A DNA stretch of 64,000 bases from Xestospongia muta (Eukaryota > Porifera > Demospongiae > Haplosclerida > Petrosiidae). A model generated the notes under the pieces. That model was not told the DNA's origin, searched no databases, and saw only the letters and a list, made by a program, of their open reading frames with translations. Shown one piece after another: positions 46,331 through 59,064 of the stretch (the first letter of the stretch is position 1; each line of letters opens with the position of its first letter). A program made the translations under genes and the position numbers. The stretch lies in NCBI GenBank assembly GCA_963693285.1, contig OY848930.1:2604001-2668000 (forward strand). Direction: 5' to 3'.

Positions 46331-48306
46331 ATAAGCTGATCTAAAGAGTTTAGTAAGTTTATCTGTCTTAAATATACTAATAAAGTAGTCTAAATAGATT
46401 AAAACTCAAAAATAAAGAGTTTAAAGTTTTTCAGAGTTAAAAAAGATTAGAAATTAAGTGTGAAAACTGGTTAAATAAGCTGATCTAAAGAGTTTAGTAA
46501 GTTTATCTGTCTTAAATATACTAATAAAGTAGTCTAAATAGGTTAAAACTCTAAATAAAGAGTTTAGAGCTTTTCGAAATTTAAGAAAGATTAGAAATTA
46601 AGTGTGAAAATTGGTTAAATAAGCTGATCTAAAGAGTTTAGTAAGTTTATCTGTCTTAAATATACTAATAAAGTAGTCTAAATAGGTTAAAACTCTAAAA
46701 TAAAGAGTTTAGAGCTTTGTGAAAGTTAAAAAAGATAAGAATTTCACTGTGAAAACTGGTTAAATAAGCTGATCTAAAGAGTTTAGTAAGTTTATCTGTC
46801 TTAAATATACTAATAAAGTAGTCTAAATAGATTAAAACTCTAAAATAAAGAGTTTAAAGTATTTTCAGAGTTAAAAAAGATTAGAAATTAAGTGTGAAAA
46901 CTGGTTAAATAAGCTGATCTAAAGAGTTTAGTAAGTTTATCTGTTTTAAATATACTAATAAAGTAGTCTAAATAGGTTAAAACTCAAAAAAAAGAGTTTA
47001 GAGCTTTTCGAAATTTAAGAAAGATCTGAAATTAACTGTGAAAATTGGTTAAATAAGCTGATCTAAAGAGTTTAGTAAGTTTATCTGTCTTAAATATACT
47101 AATAAAGTAGTCTAAATAGGTTAAAACTCTAAAATAATGAGTTTAGAGCTTTGTGAAAGTTAAAAAAGATTAGAAATTAACTGGGAAAACTAATTAAATA
47201 AGCTGATCTAAAGAGTTTAGTGTGTTTATCTGTCTTAAATATACTAATAAAGTAGTCTAAATAGGTTAAAACTCTAAAATAAAGAGTTTAGAGCTTTCTG
47301 AAAGTTAAAAAAGATCAGAAATTAACTGTGAAAACTGGTTAAATAAGCTGATCTAAAGAGTTTAGTAAGTTTATCTGTCTTAAATATACTAATAAAGTAG
47401 TCTAAATAGGTTAAATCTCTAAAATAAAGAGTTTAGAGCTTTCTGAAAGTTAAAAAAGATTAGAATTTCACTGCGAAAACTGGTTAAATAAGCTGATCTA
47501 AAGAGTTTAGTAAGTTTATCTGTCTTAAATATACTAATAAAGTAGTCTAAATAGGTTGAAACTCTAAAATTAAGAGTTTAGAGCTTTCTGAAAGTTAAAA
47601 AAGATTAGAAATTAACTGTGAAAACTGGTTAAATAAGCTGATCTAAAGAGTTTAGTAAGTTTATCTGTCTTAAATATACTAATAAAGTAGTCTAAATAGG
47701 TTAAAACTCTAAAATAAAGAGTTTAGAGCTTTCTGAAAGTTAAAAAAGATTAGAAATTAACTATGAAAACTGGTTAAATAAGCTGATCTAAAGAGTTTAG
47801 TAAGTTTATCTGTCTTAAATATACTAATAAAGTAGTCTAAATAGGTTAAAACTCTAAAATAAAGAGTTTAGAGCTTTCTGAAAGTTAAAAAAGATTAGAA
47901 ATTAACTGTGAAAACTGGTTAAATAAGCTGATCTAAAGAGTTTAGTAAGTTTATCTGTCTTAAATATACTAATAAAGTAGTCTAAATAGGTTAAAACTCT
48001 AAAATAAAGAGTTTAGAGCTTTGTGAAAGTTAAAAAAGATTAGAAATTAACTGGGAAAACTAATTAAATAAGCTGATCTAAAGAGTTTAGTGAGTTTATC
48101 TGTCTTAAATATACTAATAAAGTAGTCTAAATAGGTTAAAACTCTAAAATAAAGAGTTTAGAGCTTTTTGAAAGTTAAAAAAGATTAGAAATTAACTGTG
48201 AAAACTGGTTAAATAAGCTGATCTAAAGAGTTTAGTAAGTTTATTTGTTTTAAATATACTAATAAAGTAGTCTAAATAGTTTAAAACTCTAAAATAAAGA
48301 GTTTAA
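46331..48306 (+). repeat. Block J, second copy (left part)
   Basis: It repeats 28.1-30.2 kb at offset 18,230, then 18,085. 'gataagaatttcac' lies at 46,735 and 28,505 (46,731 and 28,501 including the preceding 'aaa'). The single 'ggttaaatctct' monomer (near 47,412) is followed by a 'ggttgaaac' and 'aaattaagag' monomer that has no counterpart in copy 1. Confidence 0.82.
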
Positions 48307-49789
48307 AGCTTTTTGAAAGTTAAAAAGATTAGAAATTAACTGTGAAAACTGGTTAAATAAGTTGATTTAATGAGTTTAGTAAGGTTATCTGTCTTAAATA
48401 TACTAATAAAGTTGTCTAAATAGGTTAAAACTCTAAATCAAAGAGTCTAGAGCTTTCTGAAAGTTAAAAAAGATTAGAAATTAACTGTGAAAACTGGTTA
48501 AATAAGCTGATCTAAAGAGTTTAGTAAGTTTATCTGTCTTAAATATACTAATCAAGTAGTCTAAATAGGTTAAAACTCTAAAATAAAGAGTTTAGAGCTT
48601 TTTGAAATTTAAAAAAGATTAGAATTTCACTGTGAAAACTGGTTAAATAAGCTGATCTAAAGAGTTTAGTAAGTTTATCTGTCTTAAATATACTAATAAA
48701 GTAGTCTAAATAGATTAAAACTCTAAAATAAAGAGTTTAAAGTTTTTTAAGAGTTAAAAAAGATTAGAAATTAACTGTGAAAACTGGTTAAATAAGCTGA
48801 TCTAAAGAGTTTAGTAAGTTTATCTGTCTTAAATATACTAATAAAGTAGTCTAAATAGGTTAAAACTGTAAAAAAGAGTTTAGAGCTTTTCGAAATTTAA
48901 GAAAGATTAGAAATTAAGTGTGAAAATTGGTTAAATAAGCTGATCTAAAGAGTTTAGTAAGTTTATCGGTCTTAAATATACTAATAAAGTAGTCTAAATA
49001 GGTTAAAACTCTAAAATAAAGAGTTTGGAGCTTTCTGAAAGTTTAAAAAGATTAGAAATTAACTGTGAAAACTGGTTAAATAAGCTGATCTAAAGAGTTT
49101 AGTAAGTTTATCTGTCTTAAATATACTAATAAAGTAGTCTAAATAGGTTAAAACTCTAAAATAAAGGGTTTAGAGCTTTTTGAAAGTTAAAAAAGATTAG
49201 AAATTAACTGTGAAAACTGGTTAAATAAGCTGATCTAATGAGTTTAGTAAGTTTATCTGTCTTAAATATACTAATAAAGTAGTCTAAATAGGTTAAAACT
49301 CTAAAATAAAGAGTTTAGAGCTTTTTGAAAGTTAAAAAAGATTACAAATTAACTGTGAAAACGGGTTAAATAAGCTGATTAAAGAGTTTAGTAAGTTTAT
49401 CTGTCTTAAATATACTAATAAAGTAGTCTAAATAGGTTAAAACTCTAAAATAAAGAGTTTAGAGCTTTCTGAAAGTTAAAAAAGATTAGAAATTAACAGT
49501 GAAAATTGGTTAAATAAGCTGATCTAAAGAGTTTAGTAAGTTTATCTGTCTTAAATATACTAATAAAGTAGTCTAAATAGGTTAAAACTCTAAAATAAAG
49601 AGTTTAGAGCTTTTTGAAATTTAAAAAGATTAGAATTTCACTGTGAAAACTGGTTAAATAAGCTGATGTAAAGAGTTTTGTAAGTTTATCTGTCTTAAAT
49701 ATACTAATAAAGTAGTCTAAATAGGTTTAAACTCTAAAATAAAGAGTTTAGAGCTTTTTGAAAGTTAAAAAAGATTAGAAATTAACTGT

Positions 49790-49950
49790 GCAAACTGGTT
49801 AAATAGGCTGATCTAAAGAGTTTCGTTAGTTTATCTGTCTTAAATATACTAATAAAGTAGTCTAAATAGGTTAAAACACTAAAATAAAGACTTTCGAGGT
49901 TTCTGAGAGTTAAAAAGAGTAGAAATTAACTGTGAAAACTGGTTAAATAA
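49790..49950 (+). repeat. Most divergent monomer pair (copy 2)
   Basis: Same 'gtgcaaac', 'ttcgttag' and 'aagactttcgagg' pair as at 31.7 kb, offset 18,085. Confidence 0.85.
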
Positions 49951-50291
49951 GCTGATCTAAAGAGTTTAGTAAGTTTATCTGTCTTAAATATACTAATAAA
50001 GTAGTCTAAATAGGTTAAAACTCTAAAATAAAGAGTTTAGAGCTTTCTGAAAGTTAAAAAGATTAGAAATTAACTGTGAAAACTGGTTAAATAAGCTGAT
50101 CTAAAGAGTTTAGTAAGTTTATCTGTCTTAAATATACTAATAAAGTAGTCTAAATAGGTTGAAACTCTAAAATAAAGAGTTTAGAGCTTTCTGAAAGTTA
50201 AAAAGATTAGAAACTAACTGTGAAAACTGGTTAAATAAGCTGATCTAAAGAGTTTAGTAAGTTTATCTGTCTTAAATATACTAATAAAGTA

Positions 50292-50387
50292 GTCTAAATA
50301 GGTTAAAACTCTAAAATAAAGAGTTTAGAGCCTTTTGAAGTCTAAATAGGTTGAAGCTCTAAAATAAAGAGTTTAGAGCTTTTTGAA
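50292..50387 (+). repeat. 48-bp partial-monomer duplication (H junction 7)
   Basis: Same junction. The H copy it opens lasts only about 0.8 kb before the 2,794-bp duplication restarts. Confidence 0.93.
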
Positions 50388-52569
50388 AGTTAAACAAGAT
50401 TAGAAATTAACTGTGAAAACTGGTTAAATAAGCTGATCTAAAGAGTTTAGTAAGTTTATCTGTCTTAAATATACTAATAAACTAGTCTAAATAGGTTAAA
50501 ACTCTAAAATAAAGAGTTTAAAGTTTTTAAGAGTTAAAAAAGATTAGAAATTAACTGTGAAAACGGGTTAAATAAGCTGATCTAAAGAGTTTAGTAAGTT
50601 TATCTGTCTTAAATATACTAATAAAGTAGTCTAAATAGGTTAAAACTCTAAAATAAAGAGTTTAGAGCTTTTTGAAAGATAAAAAAAATTAGAAATTAAC
50701 TGTGAAAACTGGTTAAATAAGCTGATCTAAAGAGTTTAGTAAGTTTATCTGTCTTAAATATACTAATAAAGTAGTCTAAAGAGATTAAAACTCTAAAATA
50801 AAGAGTTTAGAGCTTTTTAAAAGTTAAAAAAGATTAGAAATTAACTGTGAAAACTGGTTAAATAAGCTGATCTAAAGAGTTTAGTAAGTTTATCTGTTTT
50901 AAATATACTAATAAAGTAGTCTAAATAGGTTAAAACTCTAAAATAAAGAGTTTAGAGCTTTTTGAAAGTTAAAAAAGATCAGAAATTAACTGTGAAAACT
51001 GGTTAAATAAGCTGATTTAAAGAGTTTAGTAAGTTTATCTGTCTTAAATACACTAATAAAGTAGTCTAAATAGGTTGAAGCTTTAAAATAAAGAGTTTAG
51101 AGCTTTTTGAAAGTTAAAAAGATTAGAAATTAACTGTGAAAACTGGTTAAATAAGTTGATTTAATGAGTTTAGTAAGGTTATCTGTCTTAAATATACTAA
51201 TAAAGTTGTCTAAATAGGTTAAAACTCTAAATCAAAGAGTCTAGAGCTTTCTGAAAGTTAAAAAAGATTAGAAATTAACTGTGAAAACTGGTTAAATAAG
51301 CTGATCTAAAGAGTTTAGTAAGTTTATCTGTCTTAAATATACTAATCAAGTAGTCTAAATAGGTTAAAACTCTAAAATAAAGAGTTTAGAGCTTTTTGAA
51401 ATTTAAAAAAGATTAGAATTTCACTGTGAAAACTGGTTAAATAAGCTGATCTAAAGAGTTTAGTAAGTTTATCTGTCTTAAATATACTAATAAAGTAGTC
51501 TAAATAGATTAAAACTCTAAAATAAAGAGTTTAAAGTTTTTTAAGAGTTAAAAAAGATTAGAAATTAACTGTGAAAACTGGTTAAATAAGCTGATCTAAA
51601 GAGTTTAGTAAGTTTATCTGTCTTAAATATACTAATAAAGTAGTCTAAATAGGTTAAAACTGTAAAAAAGAGTTTAGAGCTTTTCGAAATTTAAGAAAGA
51701 TTAGAAATTAAGTGTGAAAATTGGTTAAATAAGCTGATCTAAAGAGTTTAGTAAGTTTATCGGTCTTAAATATACTAATAAAGTAGTCTAAATAGGTTAA
51801 AACTCTAAAATAAAGAGTTTGGAGCTTTCTGAAAGTTTAAAAAGATTAGAAATTAACTGTGAAAACTGGTTAAATAAGCTGATCTAAAGAGTTTAGTAAG
51901 TTTATCTGTCTTAAATATACTAATAAAGTAGTCTAAATAGGTTAAAACTCTAAAATAAAGGGTTTAGAGCTTTTTGGAAGTTAAAAAAGATTAGAAATTA
52001 ACTGTGAAAACTGGTTAAATAAGCTGATCTAATGAGTTTAGTAAGTTTATCTGTCTTAAATATACTAATAAAGTAGTCTAAATAGGTTAAAACTCTAAAA
52101 TAAAGAGTTTAGAGCTTTTTGAAAGTTAAAAAAGATTACAAATTAACTGTGAAAACGGGTTAAATAAGCTGATTAAAGAGTTTAGTAAGTTTATCTGTCT
52201 TAAATATACTAATAAAGTAGTCTAAATAGGTTAAAACTCTAAAATAAAGAGTTTAGAGCTTTCTGAAAGTTAAAAAAGATTAGAAATTAACAGTGAAAAT
52301 TGGTTAAATAAGCTGATCTAAAGAGTTTAGTAAGTTTATCTGTCTTAAATATACTAATAAAGTAGTCTAAATAGGTTAAAACTCTAAAATAAAGAGTTTA
52401 GAGCTTTTTGAAATTTAAAAAGATTAGAATTTCACTGTGAAAACTGGTTAAATAAGCTGATGTAAAGAGTTTTGTAAGTTTATCTGTCTTAAATATACTA
52501 ATAAAGTAGTCTAAATAGGTTAAAACTCTAAAATAAAGAGTTTAGAGCTTTTTGAAAGTTAAAAAAGAT

Positions 52570-52735
52570 TAGAAATTAACTGTGCAAACTGGTTAAATAG
52601 GCTGATCTAAAGAGTTTCGTTAGTTTATCTGTCTTAAATATACTAATAAAGTAGTCTAAATAGGTTAAAACACTAAAATAAAGACTTTCGAGGTTTCTGA
52701 GAGTTAAAAAGAGTAGAAATTAACTGTGAAAACTG
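52570..52735 (+). repeat. Most divergent monomer pair (copy 3)
   Basis: Third occurrence of the 'gtgcaaac', 'ttcgttag' and 'aagactttcgagg' pair, 2,794 bp after copy 2 and 20,879 bp after copy 1. Confidence 0.85.
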
Positions 52736-53085
52736 GTTAAATAAGCTGATCTAAAGAGTTTAGTAAGTTTATCTGTCTTAAATATACTAATAAAGTAGTC
52801 TAAATAGGTTAAAACTCTAAAATAAAGAGTTTAGAGCTTTCTGAAAGTTAAAAAGATTAGAAATTAACTGTGAAAACTGGTTAAATAAGCTGATCTAAAG
52901 AGTTTAGTAAGTTTATCTGTCTTAAATATACTAATAAAGTAGTCTAAATAGGTTGAAACTCTAAAATAAAGAGTTTAGAGCTTTCTGAAAGTTAAAAAGA
53001 TTAGAAACTAACTGTGAAAACTGGTTAAATAAGCTGATCTAAAGAGTTTAGTAAGTTTATCTGTCTTAAATATACTAATAAAGTA

Positions 53086-53181
53086 GTCTAAATAGGTTAA
53101 AACTCTAAAATAAAGAGTTTAGAGCCTTTTGAAGTCTAAATAGGTTGAAGCTCTAAAATAAAGAGTTTAGAGCTTTTTGAA
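53086..53181 (+). repeat. 48-bp partial-monomer duplication (H junction 8)
   Basis: Same junction; partner of junction 4 at offset 20,878. Confidence 0.93.
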
Positions 53182-55485
53182 AGTTAAACAAGATTAGAAA
53201 TTAACTGTGAAAACTGGTTAAATAAGCTGATCTAAAGAGTTTAGTAAGTTTATCTGTCTTAAATATACTAATAAACTAGTCTAAATAGGTTAAAACTCTA
53301 AAATAAAGAGTTTAAAGTTTTTAAGAGTTAAAAAAGATTAGAAATTAACTGTGAAAACGGGTTAAATAAGCTGATCTAAAGAGTTTAGTAAGTTTATCTG
53401 TCTTAAATATACTAATAAAGTAGTCTAAATAGGTTAAAACTCTAAAATAAAGAGTTTAGAGCTTTTTGAAAGATAAAAAAAATTAGAAATTAACTGTGAA
53501 AACTGGTTAAATAAGCTGATCTAAAGAGTTTAGTAAGTTTATCTGTCTTAAATATACTAATAAAGTAGTCTAAAGAGATTAAAACTCTAAAATAAAGAGT
53601 TTAGAGCTTTTTAAAAGTTAAAAAAGATTAGAAATTAACTGTGAAAACTGGTTAAATAAGCTGATCTAAAGAGTTTAGTAAGTTTATCTGTTTTAAATAT
53701 ACTAATAAAGTAGTCTAAATAGGTTAAAACTCTAAAATAAAGAGTTTAGAGCTTTTTGAAAGTTAAAAAAGATCAGAAATTAACTGTGAAAACTGGTTAA
53801 ATAAGCTGATTTAAAGAGTTTAGTAAGTTTATCTGTCTTAAATACACTAATAAAGTAGTCTAAATAGGTTGAAGCTTTAAAATAAAGAGTTTAGAGCTTT
53901 TTGAAAGTTAAACAAGATTAGAAATTAACTGTGAAAACTGGTTAAATAAGCTGATCTAAAGAGTTTAGTAAGTTTATCTGTCTTAAATATACTAAAACTA
54001 GTCTAAATAGGTTAAAACTCTAAAAAAAGAGTTTAAAGTTTTTTAAGAGTTAAAAAAGATTAGAAATTAACTGTGAAAACCGGTTAAATAAGCTGATCTA
54101 AAGAGTTTAGTAAGTTTATCAGTCTTAAATATACTAATAAAGTAGTCTAAATAGGTTAAAACTCTAAAATAAAGAGTTTAGAGATTTTTTAAAGTTAAAA
54201 AAGATTAGAAATTAACTGTGAAAACGGGTTAAATAAGCTGATCTAAAGAGTTTAGTAAGTTTATCTGTTTTAAATATACTAATAAAGTAGTCTAAATAGG
54301 TTAAAACTCTAAAATTAAGAGTTTAGAGCTTTCTTAAAGTTAAAAAAGATTAGAAATTAACTGTGAAAACTGGTTAAATAAGCTGATCTAAAGAGTTTAG
54401 TAAGTTTATCTGTCTTAAATATACTAATAAAGTAGTCTAAATAGGTTAAAACTCTAAAATAAAGAGTTTAGAGCTTTCTTAAAGTTAAAAAAGATTAGAA
54501 ATTAACTGTGAAAACTGGTTAAATAAGCTGATCTAAAGAGTTTAGTAAGTTTATCTGTCTTAAATATACTAATAAAGTAGTCTAAATAGGTTAAAACTCT
54601 AAATTAAAGAGTTTAGAGCTTTCTGAAAGTTAAAAAAGATTAGAAATTAACTGTGAAAGCGGTTAAAATAAGCTGATCTAAAGAGTTTAGTAAGTTTATC
54701 TGTCTTAAATATACTAATAAAGTAGTCTAAATAGGTTAAAACTCTAAAATAAAGAGTTTAGAGCTTTCTGAAAGTTAAAAAAGATTAGAAATTAACTGTG
54801 AAAACTGGTTAAATAAGCTGATCTAAAGAGTTTAGTAAGTTTATCTGTCTTAAATATACTAATAAAGTAGTCTAAATAGGTTAAAACTCTAAAATAAAGA
54901 GTTTAGAGCTTTTTGAAAGTTAAAAAAGATCAGAAATTAACTGTGAAAACTGGTTAAATAAGCTGATTTAAAGAGTTTAGTAAGTTTATCTGTCTTAAAT
55001 ACACTAATAAAGTAGTCTAAATAGGTTGAAGCTCTAAAATAAAGAGTTTAGAGCTTTTTGAAAGTTAAACAAGATTAGAAATTAACTGTGAAAACTGGTT
55101 AAATAAGCTGATCTAAAGAGTTTAGTAAGTTTATCTGTCTTAAATATACTAATAAAGTAGTCTAAATAGGTTAAAACTCTAAAATAAAGAGTTTAGAGCT
55201 TTCTGAAAGTCAAAAAAGATTAGAAATTAACTGTGAAAACTGGTTAAATAAGCTGATCTAAAGAGTTTAGTAAGTTTATCTGTCTTAAATATACTAATAA
55301 AGTAGTCTAAATAGGTTGAAACTCTAAAATAAAGAGTTTAGAGCTTTCTGAAAGTTAAAAAGATTAGAAATTTACTGTGAAAACTGGTTAAATAAGCTGA
55401 TCTAAAGAGTTTAGTAAGTTTATCTGTCTTAAATATACTAATAAAGTAGGCTAAATAGGTTAAAACTCTAAAATAAAGAGTTTAG
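53123..55485 (+). repeat. Shortened HOR H (2,363 bp), second copy
   Basis: Identical in length and marker order to 32,245-34,607, including the doubled 'cttaaag' monomer, 'aaagcgg' (54,656) and the shared 'aaccgg' change (near 33,199 and 54,077). It has a private 'aaattaagag' change near 54,314. Confidence 0.87.
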
Positions 55486-55544
55486 AGCCTTTTGAAGTCT
55501 AAATAGGTTGAAGCTCTAAAATAAAGAGTTTAGAGCTTTTTGAA
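55449..55544 (+). repeat. 48-bp partial-monomer duplication (H junction 9)
   Basis: Same junction with the 'gtaggctaaat' change that it shares with junction 5. Confidence 0.93.
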
Positions 55545-58500
55545 AGTTAAACAAGATTAGAAATTAACTGTGAAAACTGGTTAAATAAGCTGATCTAAAG
55601 AGTTTAGTAAGTTTATCTGTCTTAAATATACTAATAAACTAGTCTAAATAGGTTAAAACTCTAAAATAAAGAGTTTAAAGTTTTTAAGAGTTAAAAAAGA
55701 TTAGAAATTAACTGTGAAAACGGGTTAAATAAGCTGATCTAAAGAGTTTAGTAAGTTTATCTGTCTTAAATATACTAATAAAGTAGTCTAAATAGGTTAA
55801 AACTCTAAAATAAAGAGTTTAGAGCTTTTTGAAAGATAAAAAAAATTAGAAATTAACTGTGAAAACTGGTTAAATAAGCTGATCTAAAGAGTTTAGTAAG
55901 TTTATCTGTCTTAAATATACTAATAAAGTAGTCTAAAGAGATTAAAACTCTAAAATAAAGAGTTTAGAGCTTTTTAAAAGTTAAAAAAGATTAGAAATTA
56001 ACTGTGAAAACGGGTTAAATAAGCTGATCTAAAGAGTTTAGTAAGTTTATCTGTTTTAAATATACTAATAAAGTAGTCTAAATAGGTTAAAACTCTAAAA
56101 TAAAGAGTTTAGAGCTTTTTGAAAGTTAAAAAAGATCAGAAATTAACTGTGAAAACTGGTTAAATAAGCTGATTTAAAGAGTTTAGTAAGTTTATCTGTC
56201 TTAAATACACTAATAAAGTAGTCTAAATAGGTTGAAGCTTTAAAATAAAGAGTTTAGAGCTTTTTGAAAGTTAAAAAGATTAGAAATTAACTGTGAAAAC
56301 TGGTTAAATAAGCTGATCTAAAGAGTTTAGTAAGTTTATCTGTCTTAAATATACTAAAACTAGTCTAAATAGGTTAAAACTCTAAAAAAAGAGTTTAAAG
56401 TTTTTTAAGAGTTAAAAAAGATTAGAAATTAACTGTGAAAACTGGTTAAATAAGCTGATCTAAAGAGTTTAGTAAGTTTATCTGTCTTAAATATACTAAT
56501 AAAGTAGTCTAAATAGGTTAAAACTCTAAAATAAAGAGTTTAGAGCTTTTTGAAAGTTAAAAAAGATTAGAAATTAACTGTGAAAACTGGTTAAATAAGC
56601 TGATCTAAAGAGTTTAGTAAGTTTATCAGTCTTAAATATACTAATAAAGTAGTCTAAATAGGTTAAAACTCTAAAATAAAGAGTTTAGAGATTTTTTAAA
56701 GTTAAAAAAGATTAGAAATTAACTGTGAAAACGGGTTAAATAAGCTGATCTAAAGAGTTTAGTAAGTTTATCTGTTTTAAATATACTAATAAAGTAGTCT
56801 AAATAGGTTAAAACTCTAAAATAAAGAGTTTAGAGCTTTCTTAAAGTTAAAAAAGATTAGAAATTAACTGTGAAAACTGGTTAAATAAGCTGATCTAAAG
56901 AGTTTAGTAAGTTTATCTGTCTTAAATATACTAATAAAGTAGTCTAAATAGGTTAAAACTCTAAATTAAAGAGTTTAGAGCTTTCTGAAAGTTAAAAAAG
57001 ATTAGAAATTAACTGTGAAGACTGGTTAAATAAGTTGATTTAATGAGTTTAGTAAGTTTATCTGTCTTAAATATACTAATAAAGTAGTCTAAATAGGTTA
57101 AAACTCTAAAATAAAGAGTTTAGAGCCTTCTGAAAGTTTAAAAAGATTAGAAATTAACTGTGAAAACTGGTTAAATAAGTTGATCTAAAGAGTTTAGTAA
57201 TTTTATTTGTTTTAAATATACTAATAAAGTAGTCTAAATAGTTTAAAACACTAAAATAAAGAGTTTAAAGCTTTTTGAAAGTTAAAAAGATTAGAAATTA
57301 ACTGTGAAAATTGGTTAAATAAGTTCATTTAATGAGTTTAGTAAGGTTATCTGTCTTAAATATACTAATAAAGTTGTCTAAATAGGTTAAAACTCTAAAT
57401 CAAAGAGTCCAGAGCTTTCTGAAAGTTAAAAAAGATTAGAAATGAACTGTGAAAACTGGTTAAATAAGCTGATCTAAAGAGTTTAGTAAGTTTATCTGTC
57501 TTAAATATACTAATAAAGTAGTCTAAATAGGTTAAAACTCTAAAATAAAGAGTTTAGAGCTTTCTGAAAGTTAAAAAAGATTAGAAATTAACTGTGAAAA
57601 CTGGTTAAATAAGCTGATCTAAAGAGTTTAGTAAGTTTATCTGTCTTAAATATACTAATAAAGTAGTCTAAATATGTTAAAACTCTAAAATAAACAGTTT
57701 AGAGATTTTTGAAAGTTAAAAAAGATTAGAAATTAACTGTGAAAACTGGTTAAATAAGCTGATCTAAAGAGTTTAGTAAGTTTATCTGTCTTAAATATAC
57801 TAATAAAGTAGTCTTAATAGGTTAAAACTCTAAAATAAAGAGTTTACAGCTTTCTGAAAGTTAAAAATGATTAGAAATTAACTGTGAAAACTGTTTAAAT
57901 AAGCTGATCTAAAGAGTTTAGTAAGTTTATCTGTCTTAAATATACTAATAAAGTAGTCTAAATAGGTTAAAACTCTAAAATAAAGAGTTTAGAGCTTTTT
58001 GAAAGTTAAAAAAGATTAGAAATTAACTGTGAAAACTAGTTAAATAAGGTGATCTAAAGAGTTTAGTAAGTTTATCTGTCTTAAATATACTAATAAAGTA
58101 GTATAAAGAGGTTAAAACTCTAAAATAAAGAGTTTAAAGTTTTTTAAGAGTTAAAAAAGATGAGAAATTAACTGTGAAAACTGCTTAAATAAGGTGATCT
58201 AAAGAGTTTAGTAAGTTTATCTGTCTTAAATATACTAATAAAGTAGTCTAAATAGGTTAAAACTCTAAAATGAAGAGTTTAGAGCTTTCTGAAAGTTAAA
58301 AAAGATTAGAAATTAACAGTGAAAACTGGTTAAATAAGCTGATCTAAAGAGTTTAGTAAGTTTATCTGTCTTAAATATACTAATAAAGTAGTCTAAATAG
58401 GTTAAAACTCTAAAATAAAGAGTTTACAGCTTTCTGAAAGTGAAAAGAGATTAGAAATTAACAGTGAAAACTGGTTAAATAAGCTGATCTAATGAATTTA

Positions 58501-59005
58501 GTAAGTTTATATGTCTTAAATATACTAATAAAGTAGTCTAAATAGGTTAAAACTCTAAAATAAAGAGTTTAGAGCTTTCTGAAAGTTAAAAAGATTAGAA
58601 ATTAACCATGAAAACTGGTTAAATAAGCTGATCTAAAGAGTTTAGTAAGTTTATCTGTCTTAAATATACTAATAAAGTAGTCTAAATAGGTTAAAACTCT
58701 AAAATTAAGAGTTTAAAGTTTTCTGAAAGTTAAAAAAGATTAGAAATTAACTGTGAAAACTGGTTAAATAAGCTGATCTAAAGAGTTTAGTAAGTTTATC
58801 TGTCTTAAATATACTAATAAAGTAGTCTACATAGGTTGAAACTCTAAAATAAAGAGTTTAGAGCTTTCTGAAAGTTAAAAAGATTAGAAATTAACTGTGA
58901 AAACTGGTTAAATAAGCTGATCTAAAGAGTTTAGTAAGTTTATCTGTCTTAAATATACTAATAAAGTAGTCTAAATAGGTTAAAACTCTAAAATAAAGAG
59001 TTTAG
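55486..59005 (+). repeat. HOR H, complete copy 3 (3,520 bp)
   Basis: Partner of 34,608-38,128 at offset 20,877-20,878. Differences I noticed: 'gttaaaaagatt' for 'gttaaacaagatt' (near 56,270), 'gagccttctg' (near 57,125), 'aaaacactaaaat' (near 57,247), 'ctaaattaaag' against 'ctaaaataaag' (near 56,966), 'gagattag' against 'gagatgag' (near 58,447), 'tatatgtc' (near 58,508) and 'aaagttttctg' (near 58,716). The reading was not exhaustive. Confidence 0.88.
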
Positions 59006-59064
59006 AGCCTTTTGAAGTCTAAATAGGTTGAAGCTCTAAAATAAAGAGTTTAGAGCTTTTTGAA
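58969..59064 (+). repeat. 48-bp partial-monomer duplication (H junction 10)
   Basis: Last junction in the window, 3,520 bp after junction 9. Confidence 0.93.

Larger units (their letters stand above)
48307..51100 (+). repeat. 2,794-bp tandem duplication, first copy
   Basis: It contains the second half of J ('aatcaaagag' at 48,436, divergent monomer at 49,886) and the start of H (junction at 50,329). All three markers recur at +2,794 (51,230, 52,680, 53,123). I noticed two substitutions between the copies: 'ggtttaaac' near 49,725 and 'tttttggaag' near 51,976. The unit is 19 monomers plus the 48-bp partial. Confidence 0.9.
51101..53894 (+). repeat. 2,794-bp tandem duplication, second copy
   Basis: The joint lies within 'agctttttgaaagttaaa' near 51,100-51,118. 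To its left the sequence is H ('gaagctttaaaataaag'), which normally continues as 'aaacaag'. To its right it is J ('aaaaagatt', 'gttgatttaatgag'). Both copies share 'gtgaaaactgg' near 50,847 and 53,641 where the 32-kb relative has 'gtgaaaacggg', so the duplication came after the split from the 32-kb block. Confidence 0.9.

Noticed and set aside
48307..53894. Assembly artefact as the sole explanation of near-identical kilobase copies
   Set aside because: Not excluded, but each copy has at least one private difference and other duplications of different sizes occur. Read-level support is needed to settle it.
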